DNA of 64,000 nt from Pseudomonas sp. PA27(2017) (GTDB lineage Bacteria > Pseudomonadota > Gammaproteobacteria > Pseudomonadales > Pseudomonadaceae), in NCBI RefSeq assembly GCF_001945445.1, contig NZ_MSXW01000006.1, positions 1 through 64,000 of the forward strand. The letters are read 5' to 3'. Below are positions 39,191-48,722 of this stretch, piece after piece. The notes beneath the pieces were generated by a model that was not told where the DNA came from, ran no database searches, and saw only the letters and a program-made list of their open reading frames with translations. The translations under genes and the position numbers were made by a program. Each line of letters opens with the position of its first letter. Position 1 is the first letter of the stretch.

Positions 39191-39212
39191 CCAGGCCGCC
39201 CGGTCGGCCTGG
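39191..39212 (+). terminator. Terminator-like hairpin between nqrM and sthA
   Basis: CCAGGCCG/CGGCCTGG stem with a six-base loop, then TTCTGTCG. The T-run is weak, so partial read-through into sthA is possible. Confidence 0.4.
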
Positions 39213-39262
39213 TTCTGTCGATAACGCGCGATAAGCGTTACGGCGTGATCAGAGGAGTGAAC

Positions 39263-40657
39263 ATGGCGGTCTACAACTACGATGTCGTGGTATTGGGCTC
39301 CGGCCCTGCAGGTGAAGGGGCGGCGATGAACGCGGCCAAGGCCGGTCGCAAGGTGGCGGTGGTCGACGACCGCCGTGAAGTCGGCGGCAACTGCACCCAC
39401 CTGGGCACCATCCCGTCCAAGGCGCTGCGCCACTCGGTGCGGCAGATCATGCAGTTCAACACCAACCCCATGTTCCGCCAGATCGGCGAGCCGCGCTGGT
39501 TCTCCTTCCCCGACGTGCTGAAAAGTGCCGAGCGGGTGATCGCCAAGCAGGTCACCTCGCGCACCGGTTACTACGCGCGCAACCGCATCGACGTGTTCTT
39601 CGGCACCGGCAGCTTCGCCGACGAGCAGACCATCGAAGTGGTCTGCCCCAACGGCGTGGTGGAAACGCTGTCCGCCAAGCAGGTGATCATCGCCACCGGC
39701 TCGCGCCCTTACCGCCCGGCGGATGTCGACTTCAACCATCCGCGCGTCTACGACAGCGACACAATCCTGACCCTCAGCCACACCCCGCGCCGCCTGATCA
39801 TCTACGGTGCCGGCGTGATCGGCAGCGAGTATGCGTCGATCTTCAGCGGCCTGGGCGTGCTGGTCGATCTGATCGACAACCGCGATCAACTGCTGAGCTT
39901 CCTCGACTCGGAAATCTCCGATGCCCTGAGCTATCACCTGCGCACCAACAACGTGCTGATTCGTCACAACGAGGAGTACGAGCGCATCGAGGGTCTGGAC
40001 AACGGCGTGATCCTGCACCTGAAGTCCGGCAAGAAGATCAAGGCCGATGCGCTGCTGTGGTGTAACGGTCGTACCGGCAACACCGACAAGCTGGGCCTGG
40101 AAAACATCGGTATCAACGTCAACAGCCGTGGCCAGGTGCAGGTCGATGAGCACTACCGTACCGAAGTCCCGAACATCTATGCCGCGGGTGACGTGATCGG
40201 TTGGCCGAGCCTGGCCAGTGCCGCCGCCGACCAGGGCCGTTCCGCCGCCGGCAGCATCGTCGACAATGGTAGCTGGCGGATCGTCGACGACATCCCGACC
40301 GGTATCTACACGATTCCCGAGATCAGCTCGATCGGCAAGAACGAGCACGAGCTGACCAAGGCCAAGATTCCCTACGAAGTCGGCAAGGCGTTCTTCAAGA
40401 GCATGGCGCGGGCGCAGATTTCCCACGAGCCGGTGGGCATGCTGAAGATCCTCTTCCACCGCGAAACCCTGGAAGTGCTCGGCGTGCACTGCTTCGGCTA
40501 CCAGGCCTCGGAGATCGTACACATCGGCCAGGCGATCATGAACCAGAAGGGTGAGGCGAATACACTCAAGTATTTCGTCAATACCACCTTCAACTACCCG
40601 ACCATGGCCGAAGCCTACCGGGTGGCGGCATTCGACGGCCTCAACCGGCTTTTTTGA
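39263..40657 (+). CDS. sthA: Soluble pyridine nucleotide transhydrogenase SthA
   Basis: A 464-residue flavoprotein that moves electrons from NADPH to NAD+. It has the lipoamide dehydrogenase fold: FAD loop [20 protein letters not shown](P) loop [12 protein letters not shown], and a C-terminal dimerisation domain. The redox cysteine pair of disulfide reductases is broken: [14 protein letters not shown] has Thr where the second Cys normally lies, as is normal for this enzyme. GAGGAG precedes the ATG at 39263. Its neighbour nqr supplies NADH oxidation. Confidence 0.97.
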   Translation: MAVYNYDVVVLGSGPAGEGAAMNAAKAGRKVAVVDDRREVGGNCTHLGTIPSKALRHSVRQIMQFNTNPMFRQIGEPRWFSFPDVLKSAERVIAKQVTSRTGYYARNRIDVFFGTGSFADEQTIEVVCPNGVVETLSAKQVIIATGSRPYRPADVDFNHPRVYDSDTILTLSHTPRRLIIYGAGVIGSEYASIFSGLGVLVDLIDNRDQLLSFLDSEISDALSYHLRTNNVLIRHNEEYERIEGLDNGVILHLKSGKKIKADALLWCNGRTGNTDKLGLENIGINVNSRGQVQVDEHYRTEVPNIYAAGDVIGWPSLASAAADQGRSAAGSIVDNGSWRIVDDIPTGIYTIPEISSIGKNEHELTKAKIPYEVGKAFFKSMARAQISHEPVGMLKILFHRETLEVLGVHCFGYQASEIVHIGQAIMNQKGEANTLKYFVNTTFNYPTMAEAYRVAAFDGLNRLF

Positions 40658-40752
40658 GCGGCTCCGGCCGGCGGCCTGAGCCGGTCGGGGATCCGTTCGC
40701 CGACTCCCGCGACTGGCGCTGGCCAAACCGCGAGAGCGTCTGAGCAGGCCAG

Positions 40753-40782
40753 AAAACCGATTCCCAGTGGATCGGTTTTTTT
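40753..40782 (+). terminator. Rho-independent terminator of sthA
   Basis: AAAACCGAT, a nine-base loop, ATCGGTTTT and further T residues, about 95 bp after the sthA stop. The A-run on the other side could also serve the minus-strand kinase gene. Confidence 0.85.
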
Positions 40783-40814
40783 ATGGGAGATCCCTGGCGT
40801 TTTCAAACGCGCGC

Positions 40815-41321
40815 TTACGAATAGGCGGTTAGGTGCTCGATGAGCAGCGCCAGCGCTGCATCCGTCGATAGCTGCGCGGTATCGAGGGTCAGTGGCGCCT
40901 GCAGCCAGGGCTCGTACTCGTGGACCATGACCGATTGCCAGTCCGGCACCACCAGCCCCGGTACGTCGCTGATTCGGGACTCCACGCGCCGGCGATGTTG
41001 ATCAGGATCGGAACAGATGATCCGAACGTTCAACAATGGGCACCGTGCTTGTGCGGCTGTATCGGCCCAGGCCTGGCGGCTTTCCTCTACCGGATTGACG
41101 CAGTCAGCGATCACCCGACGTCCCATCTTGAGGTTGTCCAGCGCGATGGCGTTGGCCACCTGGTAGCCGCTGCTACCGACGCCCTGGCTGAGTACCGTGC
41201 TGTTACGCAGTGCCTGCTCGATGCTGTCGATGCGCAGGTAGACGGCTTCGAGATGGGCGGCCAGGACTTTGGCGAGGGTGGTCTTGCCGGTGCCCGGCAG
41301 GCCGCTGAGGACGATCAGCAT
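40815..41321 (-). CDS. P-loop ATP-binding kinase-like protein
   Basis: A 168-residue protein of the small P-loop kinase group. The start at 41321 opens MLIVLSGLPGTGKTTLAKVL with a Walker A (residues about 7-14); a conserved R-I-D-S-I-E, then a D-C-V-N-P-V-E segment. The ligand is not identifiable; relatives act on nucleosides or small metabolites, or are resistance kinases of the chloramphenicol-phosphotransferase type. Upstream is a REP-like repeat. The longer frame to 41411 runs through that repeat and is rejected. Confidence 0.82.
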   Translation of the reverse strand: MLIVLSGLPGTGKTTLAKVLAAHLEAVYLRIDSIEQALRNSTVLSQGVGSSGYQVANAIALDNLKMGRRVIADCVNPVEESRQAWADTAAQARCPLLNVRIICSDPDQHRRRVESRISDVPGLVVPDWQSVMVHEYEPWLQAPLTLDTAQLSTDAALALLIEHLTAYS

Positions 41322-41363
41322 GTTCGATCCATTTGTGCTTGCGCCTTCACTGCGGGGCAGGAA

Positions 41364-41411
41364 GTGGGAGCGCGCCATGCGCGCGAAATCACCGGCATGG
41401 CCCGTTCCCAC
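41364..41411. repeat. REP-like palindromic element
   Basis: GTGGGAG ... TTCCCAC arms with GCGCGCCATGCGCGCG and CGGCATGGCCCG stems inside. Located between the kinase and GDPD genes; related in design to the two other REP-like elements. Confidence 0.55.
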
Positions 41412-41429
41412 ATTAAGGAGCCGTTTCGC

Positions 41430-42149
41430 TTAGCTGCGCAGCGTGTTGACGGCGATACCGGGAAAATCGGTAATGATGCTGTCGGCACCGAAGTCGGCGA
41501 GACGGCGCATCAGGGCGGGTTCATTGACGGTCCACACCGACACGTGCAGGCCGGCTTTCTGCGCCTTGAGCAGGCGTTCCGGGGTGCACAGCGTCCAGTT
41601 CAAAGCGAGCAGGTCGCAGCCATAGTTACGTGCCACCTTGATCGGGTCCAGCCAGGCGTATTCGGCGACCAGGCCGCGACCCAGATGTGGCGTCAGGCGC
41701 TGGGCGGCGCTGAGCACTTCGCGAGAGCTGGAGGTGATGGTGATCTTGTCGTCCAGGCCGAAACGGCGACTGAGCAGGGCAATGGCTTCCACGGTTCGTG
41801 CCGCGCGCACCTTGGAGGCGCTCTTGACCTCCAGTTGCCAGTGCTCGAAGTCGCATTGCTCGAACAGTTCGCTCAGCCGTGGAATGGGGCAGGGGTGCCG
41901 CCAGCCCGGGCCGCCGCGGCGAGCGTCGTAATGCACCAGTTCGGCGGCATCGTGCTCGACCACCTTGCCGCGCTGGCCGGTGGTGCGCTTGAGCGTCGGG
42001 TCGTGGATGACCATCAGCTCGCCGTCGCGCGACAGGTGCAGATCCAGCTCACAACGGCGTACGCCGTGCTCCAGGCACTGCTGAAAGCTGACCAGGGTAT
42101 TTTCCGGGGCTTCGCCCTTGGCGCCGCGATGGCCGTAGATCAGGGTCAC
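41430..42149 (-). CDS. ugpQ: Cytosolic glycerophosphodiester phosphodiesterase
   Basis: A 239-residue GDPD that splits glycerophosphodiesters to glycerol-3-phosphate and an alcohol. Motifs: YGHRGAKGEAPENTLVSF (the H-R-G and E-N-T catalytic core), ELDLHLSRDGELMVIHDPTLKRTTG with the metal-binding E-x-D and H-D. No signal peptide, so cytosolic, like E. coli UgpQ; a periplasmic GlpQ would be longer and have a signal. The gene starts 10 bp after the next upstream gene on this strand. Confidence 0.93.
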   Translation of the reverse strand: MTLIYGHRGAKGEAPENTLVSFQQCLEHGVRRCELDLHLSRDGELMVIHDPTLKRTTGQRGKVVEHDAAELVHYDARRGGPGWRHPCPIPRLSELFEQCDFEHWQLEVKSASKVRAARTVEAIALLSRRFGLDDKITITSSSREVLSAAQRLTPHLGRGLVAEYAWLDPIKVARNYGCDLLALNWTLCTPERLLKAQKAGLHVSVWTVNEPALMRRLADFGADSIITDFPGIAVNTLRS

Positions 42150-42158
42150 GGTTGCTCC

Positions 42159-42455
42159 TTACTCGGTGGCGGTGGTGCGCGGTTGCAGGTGGCGCACGCT
42201 GTCGATCACATGATCGTATTCGAAGTAGACGCTGAATTCGCGGTAGTCCCAGCGGGTGATCGGCGGCTTGCCGACCGCGGGGTGTTCTTCATCGGCGAGG
42301 CCGAAGCGTTCCAGCACCAAACGCTTCGACTGGCCCTTTTGCGGCAGGTCGGTGAGATCGGCGCCTTGCTGGCCGACGGGAATCGTCAGGGTCTCGGCCT
42401 GGGCCGCCAGGGGCAGCAGCAGGATTAGCGAAAGCAGCAGTCGGGACGGTATCAC
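42159..42455 (-). CDS. Small periplasmic protein of unknown function
   Basis: A 98-residue precursor with a signal peptide (MIPSRLLLSLILLLPLAAQAE, cleavage after AQA). The mature part starts ETLTIPVGQQG and includes LVLERFGLADEEHPAVGKPPITRWDY and FSVYFEYDHVIDSV, a pattern shared with other short Pseudomonas periplasmic proteins, and faintly SmpA/OmlA-like. It overlaps the PilZ gene by four bases (42452-42455), so they are coupled. Function unknown. Confidence 0.8.
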   Translation of the reverse strand: MIPSRLLLSLILLLPLAAQAETLTIPVGQQGADLTDLPQKGQSKRLVLERFGLADEEHPAVGKPPITRWDYREFSVYFEYDHVIDSVRHLQPRTTATE

Positions 42456-43024
42456 GTGAGTTCCTCGCGGGCCTGGCGGCGCTCCTGCGCCTGACGCTGC
42501 AGGATATGCCGGGCGAGCAATTGGCGTTGTGCGTCAGTCAGCGCTTCGAACTCGGCGCCGATCTCGAACTGGCCGTCACGCTCGGTGCAATGCAGCACCT
42601 TGGCGCGCAGCAGCAGGCCGAGTGCCTGGGGCATCAAGACCATCTTCATGGCCAGGTGGCTGTCGATTGTTACCGGCTGTGTGTTGAGAAAACTGATGCC
42701 GCCCTCGGACAGCGTCACCCGCTTGGGCGGGCCGATATCGCGCAGCAGGCTCTGGGCCATCGCCTGGCCGAGCAGGTCGATGCGCTTGTTGACTACCTTG
42801 AGGTAGCCCGCCAGGGTGCGGTCGCGCTCGCTGATGTTGCGCAGCAGGTGTTGGGATTCGAAGTCCATCACGTGCAGTTCGCTGAGCAGGTTGAACAGGG
42901 GGGATGCGTCGTGAAGCTCGTCACTGGCCAGGGCCTCGGCGCCGGCCAGGGGGGTGAAATCCAGTGCGATCGTGTCCTCGATACGGTAGTATTCGCGGCG
43001 ATCGTTTTCGTCTTGAGTCGACAT
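42452..43024 (-). CDS. PilZ domain protein
   Basis: A 190-residue protein. The N-terminal R-x3-R motif of c-di-GMP-binding PilZ domains is present as RREYYRIED. The second motif, [DN]-h-S-x-x-G, is degenerate: TLSEGGIS has Thr in place of Asp/Asn. The rest has a helical insertion (residues about 30-100) before the second part of the barrel. The location upstream of the small periplasmic protein and GDPD, with overlap, suggests one operon. Binding of c-di-GMP cannot be assumed. Confidence 0.85.
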   Translation of the reverse strand: MSTQDENDRREYYRIEDTIALDFTPLAGAEALASDELHDASPLFNLLSELHVMDFESQHLLRNISERDRTLAGYLKVVNKRIDLLGQAMAQSLLRDIGPPKRVTLSEGGISFLNTQPVTIDSHLAMKMVLMPQALGLLLRAKVLHCTERDGQFEIGAEFEALTDAQRQLLARHILQRQAQERRQAREELT

Positions 43025-43119
43025 GGCGAACCCATGGCAGCAGTGGTGGTCAGAGTGTAAGGCCGCTCGCCAGGCCCCGCCACAAGGACGTTTCTCTTTC
43101 CCTCGAACAAGCGCCCCAC

Positions 43120-44370
43120 ATGTTCAGACCCCTGTCCGTTTTTCTCGGTACGCGCTACACGCGGGCCAAGCGTCGCAACCACTTCGTTTCGTTCATTTCC
43201 CTGACCTCGATGATCGGGCTGGCACTTGGTGTGCTGGTGATGATCCTGGTGTTGTCGGTCATGAACGGCTTCGACCATGAAATGCGCACCCGCGTGCTGG
43301 GTATGGTGCCCCACGCGACCATCGAGAGCGCTACGCCGATCACCGACTGGCAGCGCCTGGCCGACCGCGCGTTGGAGAACCCGCAGGTGCTGGCGGTGGC
43401 GCCTTTCAGTCAGATGCAGGGCCTGCTGACCAACGACGGCAAGGTGCAAAAGGTATTGATCAATGCCGTGGATCCCGTCGAGGAGCCCAAGGTGTCGATC
43501 ATCGGCGACTTCTTCCGGGAAGGTCGCCTCGAGGATCTGCAGCCGGGCACCTTCGGCATCGTCATCGGCGACAAGGCCGCCGCCAAGCTCGGCGTCGGCA
43601 TGGGCGACAAGATCACTTTCGTGGCGCCGGAAGTCACCGTTACCCCGGGCGGCGTGTTCCCGCGCCTGAAGCGCTTTACCGTGGTCGGCATCTTCCATGT
43701 CGGTGCTGGCGAAATCGACGGATTCATGGCCATGACTCACGTCCAGGATCTGGCCCGCCTGCAGCGTCATCAGCCTGACCAGGTCCAGGGTATCCGCCTC
43801 AAGTTCGCCGACCTGTTCCAGGCGCCGCGCACCGCCTGGCAACTGGCCCAGAGCTTCGGTCAGCAGGATTACCTGGCCCGCGACTGGACGCGCACCCACG
43901 GCAACCTCTATCAGGCCATCCGCATGGAAAAAGCCATGATCGGCTTGCTGCTGCTGCTGATCGTTGCCGTCGCCGCGTTCAACATCATTTCCACGCTTGT
44001 GATGGTGGTCACCGACAAGAAGGGCGACATCGCCATTCTGCGCACCCTGGGCGCCACGCCGATGCAGATCATGGCCACCTTCATGGTGCAGGGCACGGTG
44101 ATCGGGGTAATCGGCACCATCATCGGTGCGGTGCTGGGCATTCTCGCCGCGCTGAACATCAGCGCCATCATCGCCGGCGTCGAGCGCCTGCTGGGCTTCA
44201 AGTTTCTCAATGCCGACGTGTATTTCATCGACTACCTGCCGTCGCAGCTGATGCTCGCCGACGTGGTGCAAGTGTGCGGTGCGGCATTGGTCCTGAGTTT
44301 CCTCGCTACTCTTTATCCGGCCTGGCGCGCGGCGCGCACCCAGCCCGCGGAGGCATTACGTTATGAGTGA
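43120..44370 (+). CDS. lolC: Lipoprotein-releasing permease LolC
   Basis: A 416-residue inner membrane protein of the FtsX/LolCE type: a first helix (residues about 25-50), a large periplasmic domain, and three C-terminal helices. It opens [25 protein letters not shown]. With LolE and LolD it takes mature lipoproteins from the inner membrane and hands them to LolA. It overlaps lolD by eight bases. Its paralogue lolE (45064-46308) shares long blocks with it. Start chosen at 43120; the frame runs open upstream to 42964 over the PilZ promoter. Confidence 0.93.
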   Translation: MFRPLSVFLGTRYTRAKRRNHFVSFISLTSMIGLALGVLVMILVLSVMNGFDHEMRTRVLGMVPHATIESATPITDWQRLADRALENPQVLAVAPFSQMQGLLTNDGKVQKVLINAVDPVEEPKVSIIGDFFREGRLEDLQPGTFGIVIGDKAAAKLGVGMGDKITFVAPEVTVTPGGVFPRLKRFTVVGIFHVGAGEIDGFMAMTHVQDLARLQRHQPDQVQGIRLKFADLFQAPRTAWQLAQSFGQQDYLARDWTRTHGNLYQAIRMEKAMIGLLLLLIVAVAAFNIISTLVMVVTDKKGDIAILRTLGATPMQIMATFMVQGTVIGVIGTIIGAVLGILAALNISAIIAGVERLLGFKFLNADVYFIDYLPSQLMLADVVQVCGAALVLSFLATLYPAWRAARTQPAEALRYE

Positions 44371-45064
44371 ACCGGTCGTGCAGGCGCAAGGCGCCGTGCT
44401 CAGCTGCCGCAACCTGAGCAAGCGCTACGAAGAAGGCCCGCAATCGGTGGTAGTGCTCGACGATCTGCAGCTGGAGCTGTTTCCCGGCGAGCGCGTGGCC
44501 ATCGTCGGCAGTTCCGGTTCGGGCAAAAGCACGCTGCTCAACATGCTCGGCGGCCTGGATACGCCGAGCAGCGGCAGCGTCTGGCTGGCTGGCGAGGAGC
44601 TGTCGGCACTCAACGAGAAGCAACGCGGCCTGCTGCGTAACCGCGCGCTGGGCTTCGTCTACCAGTTTCACCACCTGCTTGCCGAGTTCACTGCGCTGGA
44701 GAACGTGTGCATGCCGCTGTTGATCGGCAAAACGTCGATTCCCGAAGCGCGCCAGCGCGCCACCGAGCTGCTCGAGCGAGTCGGCCTTGGCCATCGCCTG
44801 AGCCACAAGCCGGCCGAGCTGTCCGGCGGTGAGCGCCAGCGTGTGGCGATCGCCCGGGCACTGGTCAACCGCCCCGGCCTGGTGCTGCTCGACGAGCCTA
44901 CCGGCAACCTCGATTCCCATACTGCCCAGGGTATTCAGGAGTTGATGCGCGAGCTGAGCAGCCAGTCGCAGACCGCCTTCCTGATCGTGACCCACGATCT
45001 GCATCTGGCGCGGCAGATGGACCGGGTGCTGAGCCTGGAAGACGGCAAGCTGGTGCGCGCCTGA
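44363..45064 (+). CDS. lolD: Lipoprotein-releasing ABC ATPase LolD
   Basis: A 233-residue ABC ATPase: Walker [13 protein letters not shown] (about residues 50-60), the Q-loop in [18 protein letters not shown], signature [13 protein letters not shown] and Walker [13 protein letters not shown], with a later HDL switch histidine. This is the MacB/LolD subgroup. It energises lipoprotein release by LolCE. Its stop shares one base with the lolE start. Confidence 0.95.
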   Translation: MSEPVVQAQGAVLSCRNLSKRYEEGPQSVVVLDDLQLELFPGERVAIVGSSGSGKSTLLNMLGGLDTPSSGSVWLAGEELSALNEKQRGLLRNRALGFVYQFHHLLAEFTALENVCMPLLIGKTSIPEARQRATELLERVGLGHRLSHKPAELSGGERQRVAIARALVNRPGLVLLDEPTGNLDSHTAQGIQELMRELSSQSQTAFLIVTHDLHLARQMDRVLSLEDGKLVRA

Positions 45065-46308
45065 TGTTTCGCCCGCTGAGTGTCTTCATCGGCCTGCGTT
45101 ATACCCGCGCCAAGCGGCGCAATCATTTCATCTCGTTCATTTCCCTGACCTCGATGATCGGCCTGTCCCTGGGCGTGCTGGCGATGATCGTGGTGCTGTC
45201 GGTGATGAACGGCTTTCACCGGGAAATGAGCTCGCGCATCCTCGGCATGGTGCCCCACGCTACCATCGCCGGGGCACCTGCCCTGGCCGACTGGCAGGCG
45301 CCGGCCAAGGTGGCGCTGCAAAATCCGCAGGTCGAGGCCGCGGTGCCGTTCGCCGAGCTGGAAGGCATGCTTTCCTACCGCGGCGTGATGCAGCCGATCC
45401 AGCTGCATGGCATCGACCCGGCGCTGGAGCCGAAGGTCTCGATCATCGGTGACCACATGGTGCAGGGCCGGCTGAGCGATCTGCGCGAAGGCGAGTACGG
45501 GGTGATCATCGGCGAGATCACCGCACGGCGTTTCCAGCTACAGATCGGCGACCGCTTGGCGCTGATCGTGCCGGAAGTCAGCTCCGTGCCTGGTGGCATC
45601 ACGCCGCGCATGCAGCGTTTGAACGTGGTCGGCATCTTCAAGGTCGGCGCCGACCTGGACAGCTCCCTGGCGCTGATCAACGTCGCCGATGCCGCGCAGA
45701 TCCAGCGCCTGGAGCCGGGGTCGGTGCAGAGCATCCGCCTCAAGCTCAAGAACCTGTATCAGTCGCCCCAGGTGGCGGCGGCGATTGCCGCGCAATTGGG
45801 CGAGGGCTACCACGCCAGCGACTGGACCCAGACCCAGGGCAGCCTGTTCAGCGCCATGAAGATGGAAAAGACCATGATCGGTCTGTTGCTGCTGCTGATC
45901 GTCGCGGTGGCGGCCTTCAACATCATCGCCACGCTGATCATGGTGGTTGCCGACAAGGGCGCCGATATCGCCATCCTGCGTACGCTGGGTGCCACGCCAC
46001 GGCAAATCATGGGCATCTTCATGGTCCAGGGCACGGTGATCGGCGTGATCGGCACACTGATCGGTGGCGTGCTGGGCGTGCTGGCGGCGCTCAACGTCAG
46101 CGAACTGGTGGGTTGGTTGGAGCGCGTCAGCGGCCAGCACGTGTTCAGCTCCGACGTGTACTTCATCAGCACCTTGCCGTCGGAGTTGCAGGTCGCCGAC
46201 GTGGTACTGATCTGCAGTGCCGCGCTGACCCTGAGCTTCCTCGCCACCTTGTATCCGTCCTGGCGCGCATCACGTACCCAGCCGGCCGAGGCATTGCGTT
46301 ACGAGTGA
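45064..46308 (+). CDS. lolE: Lipoprotein-releasing permease LolE
   Basis: A 414-residue paralogue of LolC with the same topology: opens [25 protein letters not shown]. The C-terminal block [31 protein letters not shown] resembles LolC's strongly. The two permeases form a heterodimer. The gene order lolC-lolD-lolE is the standard one. Confidence 0.94.
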   Translation: MFRPLSVFIGLRYTRAKRRNHFISFISLTSMIGLSLGVLAMIVVLSVMNGFHREMSSRILGMVPHATIAGAPALADWQAPAKVALQNPQVEAAVPFAELEGMLSYRGVMQPIQLHGIDPALEPKVSIIGDHMVQGRLSDLREGEYGVIIGEITARRFQLQIGDRLALIVPEVSSVPGGITPRMQRLNVVGIFKVGADLDSSLALINVADAAQIQRLEPGSVQSIRLKLKNLYQSPQVAAAIAAQLGEGYHASDWTQTQGSLFSAMKMEKTMIGLLLLLIVAVAAFNIIATLIMVVADKGADIAILRTLGATPRQIMGIFMVQGTVIGVIGTLIGGVLGVLAALNVSELVGWLERVSGQHVFSSDVYFISTLPSELQVADVVLICSAALTLSFLATLYPSWRASRTQPAEALRYE

Positions 46309-46343
46309 CGCCCGCCGCCGCATCATCCGCCTGCTAGGCTCGC

Positions 46344-46369
46344 AAGGCCGCTATGAACGTAGCGGCCTT
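46344..46369. repeat. Hairpin whose loop contains a possible comEC start codon
   Basis: AAGGCCGCT (46344-46352), loop ATGAACGT, AGCGGCCTT (46361-46369): a perfect 9-bp stem 35 bp after lolE. The ATG at 46353 is exposed in the loop. Either it is a terminator-like element of lolCDE or it hides a comEC start. There is no strong T-run. Confidence 0.6.
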
Positions 46370-46403
46370 CGCGTTTCTGTACCCTTTGCTCAGCGGGACG
46401 TCC

Positions 46404-48650
46404 ATGGGCGGCACTCGAACAGGCGATTTGCGTAGCGCTTTGCTGGCATTGGCAGCCGGCTTGCTGCTGCTGCGCTTCCTGCCGCAACTACCGCCCACCT
46501 CTTTGTTGTGGATGACGGCGCTGCTGGGGCTGGTACTTCTGGTTTCTCGCGGCTATCTGGTCGGTCTGTTTCTGCTTGGTTTCAGTTGGGCATGTACCTC
46601 TGCGCAATGGGCGCTGGATGATCGCCTGGAGCCGGAACTGGACGGTCGCACGTTGTGGTTGGAGGGCAGGGTGGTCGACCTGCCGGACGTGCGCGAAGGC
46701 GTGGTGCGCTTTCATCTGGCCGAGCCATACTCGCGTCGCGCCGAGCTGCCGCAGTTGCTGCGCCTGTCCTGGTACGACGGGCCGGAGATTCGTGCCGGTG
46801 AGCGCTGGCGCGTGGCGGTGAACCTCAAGCGGCCCCATGGGCTGGTCAATCCGCAATCCTTCGATTACGAGGCGTGGCTCTTGGCCCAGCGCATAGGCGG
46901 GGTGGGCACCATCAAGTCCGGCCAGCGCCTGAGCGAAGCCGGCGGCAGTTCGGCATGGCGCGATGGGTTGCGCCAGCACATGCTCGCCAAGGATCCCCAT
47001 GGCCGCGCCGGTGGCCTGGCCGCTCTGGTGCTGGGCGACAGTTCTGGCCTGTCGGTGGCCGACTGGCGGGTGCTGCAGGACACCGGCACCGTGCACCTGT
47101 TGGTGATCTCCGGCCAGCACGTGACGCTGGTGGCCGGCATGTTCTACGGCCTGGTGTTCTGGCTGGCGCGCCTGGGCTGGTGGCCGCGCACGCTGCCCTG
47201 GCTGCCGGTTGCCTGTCTGTTGGGCTTCGCATCGGCGCTGGGCTACAGCTTGCTGGCGGGTTTCGAGGTGCCGGTGCAGCGTGCCTGCGCAATGATCGGC
47301 CTGGTACTTTTATGGCGCTGGCGTTTTCGTCACCTGGGTATCACCTTGCCGTTGCTGGTGGCGCTGGTCGCAGTGCTGATTCTCGAACCGCTGGCGGTCT
47401 TGCAGCCAGGCTTCTGGTTGTCGTTCGGCGCGGTGGGGCTGCTGATTCTGATCTTCGCCGCGCGCCTGGGGGCCTGGGCCTGGTGGCGCACCCTGGGTCG
47501 CGCGCAGTGGGCAATGACCGCGGGCCTGCTACCGATGTTGCTGGCCCTTGGCCTGCCGGTCAGTGCCAGCAGCCCGCTGGCCAATCTAATCGCCGTACCC
47601 TGGGTCGGCTTCGCCGTGGTGCCGCTGGCATTGCTTGGCACCTTGCTGCTACCGGTGCCCTGGCTCGGCGAGGGGCTGCTGTGGCTAGCCGGCTTCTCGC
47701 TGGAGTGGCTGTTTCGCGTGCTTGGGGCGATGGCCGAGTGGCTGCCGGCCTGGTTGCCCAGCGACCTGCCGTTGTGGGGCTGGCTGCTGGTGGCGCTGGG
47801 GGCCTTGTTCATTCTGCTGCCCAGCGGTGTGCCAATGCGCGGCCTGGGGCTGATCCTGCTGCTGCCTTTGTTTTTCACGCCTGTACCGCGGCCTGCCGAG
47901 CAGCGCGCCGAGGTGTGGATGCTGGACGTCGGCCAGGGCCTGTCGATGCTGGTGCTGACCCGCCATCACGCGTTGCTGTACGACGCCGGCCCCAGTTTCG
48001 GCGACTTCGACATGGGCGAGCGGGTGGTGCTGCCGTCGTTGCGGGCGCTGGACGTGCGCGGGCTGGACATGCTGCTGATCAGTCATTCGGACAACGATCA
48101 TTCCGGAGGTGCCGAAGCGGTGGCGCGTGGCATGCCGGTCAAGCGCGTAGTCAGCGGCGAAGCTCCTGAGCTACCCGGGGGGCTTGGTGCGGAGGATTGC
48201 GAGGAAACGAGTTGGTCGTGGGATGGCGTGCAATTCGACACCTGGCGCTGGGCCGATGCGGCGAACAGCAACCAGTCATCCTGCGTGTTGATCATCGAGG
48301 CTGCCGGCGAGCGCATCCTGCTGACCGGTGATATCGATGCCCGGGCCGAGCGTGCACTGATCGACACGGGCCGTGACCTGCAGGCTCACTGGCTGGTGGC
48401 GCCGCACCACGGCAGCCGCAGCTCGTCGTCCTGGGCGTTGCTCAAGACGGTGCAGCCCCGGGCGGTGCTGTATTCGCGGGGCAACCATAACGCCTATGGC
48501 CATCCCCATCCGGCAATCGTCTCTCGCTACGAGGTCTTCGATGCCCGTGCCTACGACAGCGTCGAGACCGGCGCGCTGCGTATCGACCTCGGCAGCTTTG
48601 ACGAGCCGCAGGCGTTGCGTGAAATACCGCGTTTCTGGCGGGAAAAATGA
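46404..48650 (+). CDS. comEC: DNA internalization protein ComEC/Rec2
   Basis: A multi-pass inner membrane channel (748 residues) that brings one DNA strand into the cytosol during transformation. There is an N-terminal DUF4131 region, a Competence domain with about eight helices (GLAALVLGDSSGLSVADW, VISGQHVTLVAG), and a C-terminal metallo-beta-lactamase-like domain with SHSDNDHSGG and HHGSRSSSS. The start is either 46404 (MGGTRTGDL) or 46353, which lies inside a hairpin; I prefer 46404. No frameshift is seen, so the gene looks intact. Confidence 0.92.
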   Translation: MGGTRTGDLRSALLALAAGLLLLRFLPQLPPTSLLWMTALLGLVLLVSRGYLVGLFLLGFSWACTSAQWALDDRLEPELDGRTLWLEGRVVDLPDVREGVVRFHLAEPYSRRAELPQLLRLSWYDGPEIRAGERWRVAVNLKRPHGLVNPQSFDYEAWLLAQRIGGVGTIKSGQRLSEAGGSSAWRDGLRQHMLAKDPHGRAGGLAALVLGDSSGLSVADWRVLQDTGTVHLLVISGQHVTLVAGMFYGLVFWLARLGWWPRTLPWLPVACLLGFASALGYSLLAGFEVPVQRACAMIGLVLLWRWRFRHLGITLPLLVALVAVLILEPLAVLQPGFWLSFGAVGLLILIFAARLGAWAWWRTLGRAQWAMTAGLLPMLLALGLPVSASSPLANLIAVPWVGFAVVPLALLGTLLLPVPWLGEGLLWLAGFSLEWLFRVLGAMAEWLPAWLPSDLPLWGWLLVALGALFILLPSGVPMRGLGLILLLPLFFTPVPRPAEQRAEVWMLDVGQGLSMLVLTRHHALLYDAGPSFGDFDMGERVVLPSLRALDVRGLDMLLISHSDNDHSGGAEAVARGMPVKRVVSGEAPELPGGLGAEDCEETSWSWDGVQFDTWRWADAANSNQSSCVLIIEAAGERILLTGDIDARAERALIDTGRDLQAHWLVAPHHGSRSSSSWALLKTVQPRAVLYSRGNHNAYGHPHPAIVSRYEVFDARAYDSVETGALRIDLGSFDEPQALREIPRFWREK

Positions 48651-48722
48651 GAACCGCAGCCGTCGGCGACATCACGACCCTATGCTAGAGTGGCGCCACT
48701 TTTGCGAAGGGGATCTGCCACC

